NCBI RefSeq assembly: GCF_009727055.1
Contig: NC_052355.1
Span: 49,015,463-49,079,462 of the forward strand
DNA: 64,000 nt
DNA from: Benincasa hispida
Taxonomy: Eukaryota; Streptophyta; Magnoliopsida; Cucurbitales; Cucurbitaceae
Direction: 5' to 3'
The notes beneath the pieces were generated by a model, which worked only from the letters and a program-made list of their open reading frames with translations, did no database searches and was not told the origin of the DNA. How positions within the stretch are numbered: position 1 is the stretch's first letter; the number at the start of each line of letters is the position of its first letter. Below, in pieces: positions 11,119 through 21,945 of the stretch. Made by a program: the position numbers and the translations under genes.

Positions 11119-12250
11119 ATCTCCCACTTGTCCTAATGACGCGGGAGTCTAATGTACAATACAATATAAAAATGTACAATATACAATAAACTAGGGCATA
11201 CCTCAGTATCATCTCCCACTTTCCCTAGACAAGATGTCGCATGTCCCACAGACCCAGACTTTCTAGGTGACTCTCAAACACTTTAGCCGTGAGAGCCTTT
11301 GTAAAGGAATCAGCAACATTGTGCTCCGATGCGATCTGCTCCACTATCACATCACCACGACACACAATCTCCCTGATCAGGTGATATTTCTATTCTGTGT
11401 GCTTAACTCAACGATGACTCTGAGGCTCCTTCGAATTTGCCACAGCCCCGTTGTTATCACAATAAAGAGTGATAGGAAAATCCATATTTGGAACAACTTC
11501 CAAATCTGTAAGGAATATCCTCAGCCAAACAACCTATTTAGCTGCTTCACAAGCCACTATGTATTCGGCTTCCATAATGGAGTCCGCGATGCATCCTTGC
11601 TTGATGTTTCGCCAAACTACAGTCTCTCCATTCAGAGTAAACACTGACCACGATGTCGATTTGCAAGAATCTCGATCGGTCTAAAAGTCAGAGTCTATGT
11701 ATCTTGTAAGGATCAGATCCTTATCTTCATACACAAGCATGTAGTCCCTCATTCTCCGAAGATACTTAAGGATCGTCTTGACCCATTCATCATTGTCAAC
11801 ATCCTCCATTGCTTTCTTAAAAGACAACGAATCCTCGACCCCATCATTCGTAATGACGTTATGGGCTTCAGTCAAACCCATGTAGCGATCCGATGTGTTC
11901 ATAACCCTCCCACTACGTCGAGGCATCCTCACTATTGAGTTGGTTGACTAGACGTCCCAACCTCAACAACCCTTGTTGATCTGTCGGTCTGTTCAACAAC
12001 TCTTGTTGAACCCTCAGCAATCTCAGTCTCACTTGAGATCTCATGTAAAACGAGCTTACTTTGTGGCTTATGATCCCTCATGTGATCTTCTTCCAAGAAG
12101 ATAGCATTAGTGGAAACAAACACTTTGTTCTCACTTGGATCATAGAATTATCCCCTTCTCATTTCCTAGGAGTAGCCCACAAAGAGGCAAACCTTCGAAC
12201 GCGTTTCCAACTTCTTTGGGTTAGTCGTTAGCCCGAAAGGGATTCTGTCA
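11119..12250 (-). pseudogene. pol: Copia pol remnant: integrase end, linker, RNase H; RT deleted
   Basis: Read on the minus strand, 12250-11932 gives the end of integrase (LETRSKVCLFVGYS, KVFVSTNAIFLEEDH). From 11932 the linker follows (RRSGRV, YMGLTEA) and the start of RT (SFKKAMEDVDNDEW), and then it jumps straight to ILKYLRRMRDYMLVYEDK near 11750, which lies just before RNase H. Nearly all of RT is missing by a deletion. RNase H follows down to about 11230 (SIMEAEYIVACEAAKE, YCDNNGAVANSK, KYHLIREIV, NVADSFTKAL) with scattered stops. It belongs with the LTR at 10000-11118. Confidence 0.8.
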
Positions 12251-13800
12251 TAGTTGGACTATGACTAATTGTTCATTAGAGGGATCAGTGGTATTTAAGG
12301 AGTTAGATGTAACTACAGAAGTAAAACAGTAATTTGACCCAGCGGTACTTACGAGAAATTTGTGAATGGTCAAAGCACTATTGATTGGTTATATCTAATG
12401 GACATGTAAATATATCTATAATGTGAAGAATTTAACTATCGGTCTTTCGTGGAATGATCGTCAGTTAATGAATGTTGATTAATTTGATTAAAAGAGTTTA
12501 ATTAATTAATCTCGTATCATTGAAGCTTTAATCTATAGGTCCATAAGGTCCTCTCGTTAGCTCAATGAGAACTGATGGGAATCAAATTAGATTTGGTGTA
12601 ATTTTAATTGTTTAAATTAATTAAAAGGAATTGATTGTATAAGATACAGTTAAATAATGTATACTGATATATAATATAATGTATGTTTATACATTTTATG
12701 AGAGAAATAAATATTTGAATATAATTCAAATATTAATTATATGAATGTGATTCATATAAAAATTATATGTTAAAATTTAGTGTGAATATGATTCATATAT
12801 AAATTTATATAATTTATAAGAGAAATAAATATTAGAATATGATTCAAATATTAATTATACTAATATGATTCATATAAAAACTACATGTTATAATTTAATG
12901 TGAATATGATTCATATTAAATTTATATAATTTTATAAGAGAAATAAATGTTTGAATATAATTCAAAATCAAATGTTAATTATATGAATATGATTCATATA
13001 GGAACTATATGTTAAAATTAATATGAATATGATTCATATTAAATTTATATATTTTGTTGAGAGGTGTTATAATTTGAATATGATTAAATTATTATCTATA
13101 TGAATGTGATTCATATAAAATCTATAGGTTAAAATTAAAATGAATTTGATTCATATTAATATCTTAGGTTATTTGAGAGAACAATAAACTATAGTTTATG
13201 TTATATGTGATATAATATTAACTATAGGTTATATGTTATATTTGATATAACATATAGTTTAAATATGTATTAAAGTGGTTATATGTTTAATTTAGAATTT
13301 GAATTTAATTGTTTCAAATTTAATAAAGGGGAGGGAGTTACAACTCCCTCACCCCTTAATCTCTCATTCTCTCACGTAACAAATGAGAAGAGAGAAAGTT
13401 CTCTCTCTTTCACTCTCTCTGGTTCTTCTTCTTCTCTTTGTGTTGTTTATGGAGAAGATTTTTTTCTCTAAACTATTTTCTCCTTCTCTCTTGCCAAACT
13501 TATGTGCAAGCCCACAATTCTGCATGGTTCCCGTCCCAGAGAATAACAGGGAAGACCCTGCAATGGTGTTCGGTTGCGATACTCGTGGGATTGGAAGAAG
13601 GCGACGCGAATTGGAAAGGAACGCAAAGAATTGGTCTTCAACAGGCAAGTGATTTCTTAATCCCTTCCTCTCTAATTTGCACTGTAGAAAGCATGCTTAG
13701 GTTTATGTTTTTCCATAGTTTCTGTCACTTTGAATTTTCTGTGTTCTGTAAAACGAAATTTAGAGATTAATGCATCTAATTGCTTTCGCTACGGGGAATT
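12250..13800 (+). mobile_element. Copia LTR in + orientation
   Basis: From about 12250 the sequence holds the reverse complement of blocks seen in the family-2 LTR (AGAGGGATCAGTGG, TTAGATGTAACTACAG, ACTATCGGTCTTTCG). It then has a long AT-rich part (12600-13300) and CT-rich leader-like sequence (13380-13500). The right boundary near 13800, after a stretch containing TTCGCTACGGGGAATTCC, is approximate. It meets copia RT at about 13815. Short ORFs at 13283-13770 lie in the leader-like part and look like chance. Confidence 0.6.
12645..13160 (+). repeat. AT-rich tandem repeats with a recurring palindrome
   Basis: The near-palindrome ATGAATATGATTCATAT or a close variant occurs about eight times (12741, 12782, 12861, 12901, 12983, 13023, 13100, 13140). 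The copies come in pairs, about 40 bp apart within a pair and about 120 bp between pairs. The intervening words AGAGAAATAAAT and TTGAATATAATTCAAA also recur. This is an imperfect tandem repeat inside the LTR. Confidence 0.75.
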
Positions 13801-13814
13801 CCAATCCCTTCATT

Positions 13815-14797
13815 CTCTCAATTACTTTCTTTTGTTCTTCAGTAGATGGAGAGTCTTTGGCAGATAGTTTAAAATGTTGGGCTAGGGGGTGCAAACAACC
13901 TTGGCATTTGCCACGTTGAACCTCTTTAATACTTTAGATGCATAGTCTAACTGACATTGGAACAAATTTTCTTTATTTCTACATATGTAGATATCCATCT
14001 TTAGAATTTTTCTTGTAGCCCCTAGGTCTTTCATATCAAATTCCTTGATCATTTAAGCTTTATTTTCATTTAATTCACCCATATTACTTCCTGTCAATAA
14101 CATATCATCTACATATAGTAGAAGATAAACTTCTTATTTCACAGTTTCTTATGTAGACACAAGAATCATAGTTGTTTCTTCTGAACTATAGGCTCGATAT
14201 AAACTCATCAAAATGCTTATACCAACACCTTGGAGACTGTTTAAGCCCATATAGGGACTTCTTCAGCAAACAAATTAGATCTTCTGACCCATTTTTCTTG
14301 TAACCTTCAGGTCGAGACATATAAATAGTTTCTTCTAGCTTTCCATGTAGGAAAGTTGTGGTCACATTTAGCTCTAGATTTTTGCAAGCTACAATATTAT
14401 GAGCACTCTTATAAAAGTATGTTTCACCACTGGGAGAATATATCATTGTAATCTAGTCCTTCTCTTTTAGTGTACCTACGAGCTACTAGATTGGCCTTGT
14501 ATTTCACTCCACCTTCATCTGCCTTCCCCAACTTTTTCTTAAATAACCACTTTTAGGACAAAATTTTTTATTTAGGAGGTAGAGTAATCAAGGTCCACTC
14601 TCATTTTTATACAAGGAGCTCATTTCACTATTCATTGCCTTCACCCACTATTTGCTTTCCTTGATATTAACTGCTTCTTCATAGCTTTTAGGTTCATTAT
14701 CATTTAGGTAATCACAAAGACTAGCAAACGCAACATAATCATCCTTTCTGTACCTTTGTGATGGCCTTCTTTCCTTTGTAGTTTTGTCTCTTGTTGA
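13815..14797 (-). pseudogene. pol: Copia RT domain (Tork-like element)
   Basis: Reading leftward, RYRKDDYVAFASL and SYEEAV mark the linker before RT. They are followed by NLELNVTTTFLHGKLEETIYM and LKKSLYGLKQSPRCWY, the classic copia RT block (14200-14400). The catalytic motif YVDDM is at 14101-14115. Beyond it MKDLGATRKILKMDIY and the SKVLKRFNV block follow to about 13830. In-frame stops occur near 14040, 14145 and 14640, and part of the RT start is shifted. RNase H is absent because the sequence joins an unrelated LTR at about 13800-13815. Confidence 0.85.
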
Positions 14798-14909
14798 AGG
14801 AACTCTTATACAAAAGTACCTCTGAGCGAAAGTGGATCTTTCCAAAGACATTGTGACAGAATTACCACATTCACATTCAAACAAATAGATATGTATCATA
14901 TAGTAGATT
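14795..14909 (-). mobile_element. Start segment of copia LTR (family 2)
   Basis: TGAAGGAACTCTTATAC at 14795 is the counterpart of TGAAGAAACTCTTAAAC at 61102, where it directly abuts a tRNA-iMet primer-binding site. This segment therefore starts at the LTR edge. It breaks the copia RT linker at 14794 and is itself broken at 14914 by the next LTR. Confidence 0.7.
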
Positions 14910-14916
14910 ACCAGTG

Positions 14917-14940
14917 ATAACTGGCAGAAATGCCAGTTAT
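14917..14940 (+). other. Perfect hairpin with GAAA loop at LTR start (copy C)
   Basis: ATAACTGGCA (14917-14926), GAAA (14927-14930), TGCCAGTTAT (14931-14940). All ten pairs are Watson-Crick. Three stem pairs differ from the hairpin at 8074-8097, and pairing is kept in each. Confidence 0.85.
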
Positions 14941-15183
14941 TATAAGCCTTTTATTTAGAATTATGAGGGCTAACAGGTAGAAAACGCAGTGATAATACAT
15001 AGAATTTGTGAAAAAATGAGTTTTGCGTCGATAAGCACCTAAAACCTCACTGACCCAATATTATGCGCTATTCTGTGTCTATTTTTGTAGCTATTGCAGG
15101 AATCAAACGCATGCGTTTGTAATAAGCAATCACAGACAAACGCATGCGCTGAAGCCAGGCGACCGCAAAAGACGAACGCAAAT

Positions 15184-15290
15184 GGCAACCCCATGCGTCC
15201 AACGCATGGAAGTTGCAGTAACCCTATGCATCCAACGCATGGAAGTTGCAGTAATTGCATGCGTCCAACGCATGGAGAATGCGGTGAACA
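15184..15290 (+). repeat. 33-bp tandem repeat in LTR copy C
   Basis: About three units built on CATGCGTCCAACGCATGGA followed by AGTTGCAGTAA, period about 33 bp. The core CATGCG...CGCATG is itself an inverted repeat. A related array is at 29628-29740 in copy D. Confidence 0.7.
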
Positions 15291-16656
15291 ACTAGAGATT
15301 GCGGCCACGGAGTGACAGCCATAATAGAAGATCACAAGATGGGTTAAACGTGTTGATAACTTCAGCTAAATTCAGCTCGAACGCATACCTTGGGAGTATC
15401 AACAAGATAAGGCGATGTGACAACGCCCATACCGCGACAAAAGCAGCAGTGAGCCATACCTCCATCATTACAGCTGTCGGCGTCCAAGTTTTATAAATAG
15501 CCCTTGAGACCTTCATTTTGAGACATCCGAGCTTCTGCCTCAAGGCAGAAGTTTGTGATCACAGATGAGAGCTTGAAAGAGATTTCCAGTGAGAATTCTT
15601 CATCTTCATAATCCAAACCGAGTGACGATCGAAGCATTCACCGAAGATAGAGCTCGAGAGAGACATCTCCACCATTCAACCATGGCACCACCGGCAACCT
15701 TGACGCAGAGTCCTTCATCTCCCTTCTAATCTCTGTATTGTATTACATTTTAGCTTGAGATATTAGGATATTTTGTGATCAATGCAAATCTTAACTCCTT
15801 CATTACTGTCTTCTTCATTATCTTCATCTCTATCATAGTTTATCTTCAATGTTTATTTATCAAAGTCAATCGCACACTTAATCGTGTAGCCTAGAGATAG
15901 GACGCATGTAGTAACCCACTGAGAGGTGTGCGTTGTGCGAGTATAGTAAGTTAATCCTCTTTGCTTGATGAAAGGTTGTGGCAGCGCCTGTCTATGGGAT
16001 GCTGCATTGCTTGTCTATAAGTTAAGTAGCCGCGTCTAATTGCCTGAGAAGGTAAGGGATGGAACGCACTAAGCAAGGTTCGTATTGTTTCTAGAAATAG
16101 GCACAATCTTATGCTCAACGTAACCATGCACTATAGAGATATAGTCATGCGGCTGACCACCCAGAGGTGTGATGTATTAGTGCAACGAGCTGGGATTACT
16201 CGGGCGATTTAAGATAGTAAACATTACTATGCGTTAATGGTTGTTGTATCTCTTCCTATTCTCATTGCAAGTCTTTTATTGCTCAATCTGTTTAGTTAGA
16301 AGTTGAGTAGTGTGTAAATCATTTTAAACCTTCTTCGCTTTACTTTTATTCGTATTTATCGCCTCAAACACATCACCTCACAAATATTATTGAGTGATAA
16401 GTCCCCAAGTTCAACCTCGAATTATCCAAGAAACTTGCGTTTGTGTTATACTTGGCGCAAGCATAAGAAAACTTGTGATAGGAACGCGCGATTATTGCAT
16501 GCTAAGATTAACGCATCATCATTTCGATGCATGACCTCAAATGCATGGGAGCAAACACATCAGTTATGTCTAACGCATGATTTTATGTTCAAACCCATCC
16601 GTCCTTAAATGATAAAAATAAAACAAAACAAAACGCGTCATAAATTATTCCCAATA

Positions 16657-17940
16657 ACTAGCATACTTTAAGAATAACAAACACGAGAACAAGAAAACTT
16701 ACCAGTTGTTAACTCCTTCTTCACAAAAATCTCGCTCTTTCCACGAACGGATGCTCTCACTCTCACTGGAACGTCAAGCTATCGTTCAACCAATCTCTGG
16801 TCCTCTATCACGAACGGCCTCCACACGAACAGAAGAAGATGGGGACGACACCACCACTTGAAACCCTTAGTATTCTCGGAGTGAGAATCCAAAGAATGAG
16901 CTTTGTTCGGATTTGGTAGAGGGGAGGAGGAATAAAGATCGTATACAACGATCAAGCAAGTGGGAGAAGGCTATGTCTATCGTATAGACAAACTACTTGA
17001 TTGTTTAGATGAAGTACACGATCGTGTAGTAAAGGGGCAACGATCATCTATACAATCGTTTAGTAAAAGCTTGGTGGTCGTTTAGTACAAGGTAGGCGAT
17101 CGTTTAGAAGAAGGTGCGCGCGTGTATGCGATCGTGTAGTAAAATCAAGCTATCATATAGTCTCTCAGTTTACTAAGCGATAAGCCGCAAACACTTCGTG
17201 AGCAATTAACCGTGATTTTTGCAAAATGAAAACAATTTTCATTTTATTCTTCAGTTACGAAAACCAAATGGAACTTCCCAATAATGTAGAGTTACGGAGA
17301 AAACAACGTGCAAAATTATCCCATAATTGTCAAAATTAATAATAATAAATAAAATCATATTATATTCATTAACCTATAGTTTAATATCATATATCAACCA
17401 TAGTGTTTTCTCCTCCACTAGATAAATCATATTTATATCCATTTTCCTCCAATTAATGTATCTCATACATAAATTCAATCATATCATATATAATTAACCA
17501 ATTCAATCATATCATATATAATCGAACTCCCTCTTGTCAATTTGAACATTTCAAATTGACCAAAAAACTTATTCTTAAATGGAATCCATTGAGCTTCCAA
17601 GGGGACTTTATGGACCTATGGCTCGAAGCTCCAACGGTACGTGAATAACTGACTAAACTCTTTAGCCACGAGATACACCATCCGTTAACTACCAGATATT
17701 CCACTAAAGACCGACAGCTGAACTCTCCTTACCACAGATATATTTCTGTGTCCATCGGATATAACCAATCAACAGTACAATAACCCTTCACAGATGCTCG
17801 TAAGTACAGTTGAACCAATTTATTGTTTTGCCGCTGTAGTTACATCTAACTTCTTAAGTACCACTGATCCCTCTAATGAACAATACAACATAGTCCTACT
17901 ATGTGTGAGCACCTCTTGGGCCAAGAGAAGGTGTGTGGCA
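16657..17940 (-). mobile_element. Copia LTR (family 2), middle segment
   Basis: It continues the LTR interrupted at 14914. It holds TTACCAGTTGTTAACTCC (16700), GACGACACCACCACTTG (16844), the GATCGTTTAG array (16938-17182), the block TTTTGTCAATTTGAAC and the series AAGACCGACAGCTGAACTC and TTAAGTACCACTGATCC up to 17940. There it is cut by LTR copy B. The same series runs at 61262-62519. Confidence 0.75.
16938..17182. repeat. Degenerate GATCGTTTAG array (1)
   Basis: About nine copies of GATCGTTTAG or GATCGTGTAG variants, spaced roughly 25-35 bp (for example near 17008, 17030, 17062, 17078, 17099 and 17129). The intervening sequence varies, so only the core is kept. Confidence 0.7.
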
Positions 17941-18100
17941 TGATGCGTTATTTTATGTGATGAAAATGTGGAATGAAATGCGGTGATGAAATTGCGTTGA
18001 GCAACAAGTTTTCTCCGTAGAATCCAAGTATAAACCCCACTGAGTTTCCTAGTAAGTCCAGGGTCGAACTCAGGGACTTGGGAAAATGGTAAGCGGTGGT

Positions 18101-18610
18101 TAGTGGTGGTCATTCAAACCACAAAAATTGAACTATTTATAAAAACCGAACGACCTGAACTGAAAACTCAGGGAAACCGAAAAATGCGGTTCGATCCGAT
18201 TTGAAGAAATTTTGAAACTGAATTAATTCGGTTCGGTTCGGTTTCACTTTTGAAAATTGAATTTGAAACCTAACCGAACCGTTTTTAACTAATATATATA
18301 TATATTTATTTATTTATTTATATATATATATATTTTAAAAAAGAGTAAAATTGAATTTCAAACCGAACCGCTTTCAATTTAAAGAACAAAACCGAATTTA
18401 AAACCAAACCGAACCGAACCATTTTTAATTAAAAAAAAAATATAACATGAATTTTTTAAAAATGCCAAAACCAAATTTGAAACCGAACCAAACCACACGG
18501 TTCAGTTTGAACCAATAAATCGATTCGGTTTGGTTTCACATTTTAAAAATTTTGGTTCGGTTCGGTTTTTGACCACCAAACAGAACCGAACCGAACCGTT
18601 TTCACCCATA
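18101..18610. mobile_element. hAT-like MITE nested in LTR copy B
   Basis: The element is rich in GGTTCGGTTCGG and its complement. Its ends are TAGTGGTGGTCATT and, reading inward from the right, TATGGGTGAAAACGG, which resemble the TAGGGGTG ends of a widespread plant hAT-type MITE group. The flanks GCGGTGGT (18093-18100) and GCTATGGT (18611-18618) agree at 6 of 8 positions, fitting an old 8-bp duplication. Copy A lacks it at the same place. Confidence 0.65.
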
Positions 18611-20111
18611 GCTATGGTAATTTTGAGGAAGACTTTGCGGCAACCGGTAACTCAAATAGTTGGTTGGTTTGTTGTTTCCGGTAATAAAAATAAACAAATG
18701 CGGCGGAGTTTCGAAAAGAGTTGATAAAACAGAAGATGCGATGAGTATGTGGTAAACGGGTTGAGAAGGGTTCGGCTAACACTTCCTAGGATGCATTCAT
18801 GCTATGCGACCATGCAACATACATACATTTGTAAACCATCTCTCGATTCGAATGCTACGGCTTCTAATGCTAGAACGTATGCGATATATGCGATAAGTCT
18901 ATAAGATCTACACATAAGCCTCTATTCTTATCCATGCGATGACAAAATAACACACACACACAAATAAGGCGACCACATAATATCATACCTATCTCTAGGG
19001 TGCATGCGATGCAGGTTAGCAAACAGAGCTTATCTCTAAGTCCCTATCTCTTGTTTATGCAGATCTAATCTTGCTCTCTCGAGTCTAGATTCTAACCTAG
19101 CTCTCTCAAGTCTTTAGGTACTTTCTTTAGACTCTCTCTCGAGTAGCTCTAAAGGGGTGTTGGGCACAACATAAAACAAGATAATCGCATGCGATGAAGA
19201 TCCTAGGTCATGTTAGCTTAGTTCTTCTCAACCCATTCGATAAGTTTAGCTACTCATACGAGCTAAGAGAGTGGACAGATGTAGATAAAGAACTTCCATT
19301 GTATAAATATAAAGTAGAAGTAGAAGATAACAATGCAATAAAAGAATAAAGAACCTGGTAGCAATCTCTTGCTTCCCAAGCTTTTACACTGTCTTTTCTA
19401 CTCTTGTTAAAAAGATAATCTCGCTCTCACGAGAGTCGGCCCGCTCTCTGCTTCCTACGCCTCTGGGTTCTCTCTCGAGTTTCCCTGAGCGATCTTCCGG
19501 GGTCTTTTCTCTTCTCTCACTCCGCCTTAAAATAAAAAGGAAAACTATGGACAAGGCTAAACTATGGAAAAAAAAAAACCAAACTATTGAATCGAACCCC
19601 TTTTCTGAAGGATGCCTTCGGTATTTATAGAGCTTCAGGGTGAAAGGCGACTTCTCTCTTATGATTGCACAGATGGGATGGCTTTAATTCTCTGACTGAT
19701 GCGCCGAATATTTGTCACCGAAAAGCTGAGTGTACTTGTTATCGTTAACGGCTTGTCAACTTAATTCGGATTCGACCGTCATCAGCTTTCTGTCCCATCA
19801 TGATTAATTATGCCTTTGACCCAGATGCGCCCACTAAGTTGCACCGACTCTATGCGAAAATCCTTCTTGAGTAGATGTTGTGAGCACAAATCACCGCAAA
19901 GCCTTATGGTAATGTTGTGCTCGACCGTTGATTTCTTATGATCGCACTTTTCGCCTTGCGTCAACGCATATTTGGCATAAAAATACAAAAATTAACTGTT
20001 TCTATACAATGAATGCATGCGACCGCAATGTTATGAACTTAATGCTTTTTGGACGTAATCTAACATATTTTATCAACGCAAGCTAGCATTGTTTAAGAAC
20101 TTAGCACTGTA

Positions 20112-20135
20112 ATAACGTGCATTTCTGCCCGTTAT
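20112..20135 (-). other. Hairpin with GAAA loop at LTR start (copy B)
   Basis: On the minus strand: ATAACGGGCA, GAAA, TGCACGTTAT. Nine of ten positions pair; the seventh is a mismatch. Confidence 0.8.
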
Positions 20136-20486
20136 CATTATGTCACATCGTTCAAGTCCCGGGATCAGCCCTTAAGGGAGTAATCTATCTACTTACTCTT
20201 ACTATGGAGAAGGTGTGAATTCCATCTTGTGTAGATGAGTTCCCAGCTCCCAAATCAGATGAATCTCCAAAGTGTTAGGTTTGAGTCGCAACCTGGCCAC
20301 TCGCACCCATATAAATCAAAGGACCACCCTCAAAGGCAGGAGTTCCCAACTCACTCAGGTTTGAGGTCATGTTACCTATGGTCATCCTAGTGAAGTGAAG
20401 TCTCTATCATGAACGGCGTTATATAATGAGACGTTAATACTTCGTGGTCAAGTCTTATACAAACTCTTTATATAGGACGCCCCCGC

Positions 20487-20531
20487 TCGCATGAATATGG
20501 ATGTATATGGATGTATATGGATGTATATGGA
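20487..20531. repeat. 10-bp tandem repeat
   Basis: The unit ATATGGATGT occurs four times in a row within the copia LTR. The copy at 62860-62890 lacks the expansion. Confidence 0.85.
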
Positions 20532-21311
20532 TGTCCCTACATGAATGATCAGGATTAGACCATTTGTAGCAAGTTACAAAATTTGTAATTATTCCACAAA
20601 GCGGGCCGCATCCATAGTATTACCAGGATAAGGTTTCCCTCTTATATCTATATACTACATACCATTTTGGTTATCACTTAAGATATGATCCATTGGTATG
20701 TCACCACACACATGCTTAAGTTACATAATGATAACTAGGGATTTTGGTTTATTGTTTTCTAGTAAAGTAAATAAAACATCCAATGTTCAAAGACAAGTAG
20801 TGAAGAAAATATCATATATTATACATCACAAGCGTTCGTACAAAACTGTGTTTACAAACTACAGGACATGAGACTTTAGGGCTTAAGGATCTCATATCTA
20901 AGAGTTTCGTGAGCATGTTCGGATCGCTCCGATCTCACCATGATCGAAATACAAATTATACATTCAAAACATATAGTTATGAAACAAAACTTAATTAACG
21001 GCATGCTAAGATCAAGATAAAATCATAAGAGAAAGAGTTTCATACTAGTTGAAGACGTTCTTCACACTCCGGAACTCCAACACAGTGGAACCCTCCAAGC
21101 GATCTACCAACGCCTAGCAGCAGCGTCAACGACAGCAACACAAATAACGCACGAACACAAACGTCGTGGGACGACACCACCACTAAAGAGCCCCGGGTAT
21201 TGTTGAAGTGAAAACCCAAAGGGTGGGATTTGGTGAATTTGGTAGAGGAAGGAGGAAACACGAAATGTGTAGGCAATAAGCAAGTGGGAAGGAAGAAAAC
21301 GCTATCACATA

Positions 21312-21475
21312 GCAGAAATGCTTATCGTTTAGGAGGAACTACACGATTATGTAGGATTTACTGAACGATCATTTAGGAAAAGGTATGATCGTTTAGTTAA
21401 ATCGGCACACTATACAATCGTTTAGAGAAGCTATCTGGTCGTGTAGGCGAGAGTGTGCGATCGTTTAGCACGAGG
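21312..21475. repeat. Degenerate GATCGTTTAG array (2)
   Basis: About seven variants of GATCGTTTAG (near 21324, 21345, 21366, 21387, 21416, 21437 and 21460), spaced about 20-30 bp, in the second copy of the LTR module. Confidence 0.7.
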
Positions 21476-21945
21476 TTTCAAATTAATCGAACTTCCTCTT
21501 GTCAATTTGAACGTTTCAAATTAACTCAAATACTGGTTCTCGACTTTATCCAAGCTACCCAGGGGACCTAATGGATCTGTGGCTCGAAGCTCCAACGGGC
21601 CGTGAATAGCTGACTAAACTCTTTTGCCACGAGATCCACCATTCGTTAACTGTCAGGCATTCTACTAAAGACCAACGGCTGACCTCTTCTTACCACAGAT
21701 ATATTTCCGTGTCCATCTGATATAACCAATCATGAGTACGATGACCCTTCACAGATGCTCGTAAGTATAGTCGGACCAAATTACCGTTATGCCCCTGTAG
21801 TTACATCTCACTCCTAAGTACCACTGATTACTCTAATGAACAATATAACATAGTCCAACTATGTGTGAACACCTCTCGAGCCAATTGAAGGTGTGTGGTG
21901 CCACATCGTTCAAATCCTAGAATCAGCATTTAAGGAGTGAGATGT

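Larger units (their letters stand above)
14915..16656 (+). mobile_element. Solo LTR of an Athila-type element (copy C)
   Basis: It starts TGATAACTGG at 14915 and ends CCAATA at 16656, where CCAACA is expected from copy D (one C to T change). The flanks are ACCAG (14910-14914) and ACTAG (16657-16661), a 5-bp duplication with one transition. The sequence on either side joins into copia LTR comparable to 61180-61260. Nothing coding is inside. It contains a 33-bp tandem repeat near 15184-15290 and a block related to the shared LTR motif near 16400-16450. Confidence 0.8.
17941..20137 (-). mobile_element. LTR of an Athila-type element (copy B)
   Basis: On the minus strand it starts TGATAACGGGC at 20137 and ends ACGCATCA at 17941, the same ends as copy A, and the two align along their length apart from an extra 510 bp in B. 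It interrupts copia LTR sequence between GTGTGTGGCA and TTATGTCACATCG. Undisturbed copies at 21890-21910 and 62512-62535 show what the site looked like. I do not see a matching 5-bp duplication, so the insertion may have been followed by a small deletion or recombination. Confidence 0.75.
20138..21945 (-). mobile_element. Copia LTR (family 2), distal segment with second module copy
   Basis: It resumes at CACATCGTTCAAG and follows the LTR block order to about 20890. At about 21035 a second copy of the module begins (CTAGTTGAAGACGTTC, compare 16700) and runs through GACACCACCAC (21174), the GATCGTTTAG array and TTTTGTCAATTTGAAC (21500) to about 21945. There it stops inside the LTR and copia integrase/linker sequence resumes. 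The right end is truncated, so no target duplication can be read. Confidence 0.7.

Noticed and set aside
13283..13770. Several short ORFs on both strands
   Set aside because: They lie in the CT-rich leader-like part of an LTR and overlap each other in different frames.
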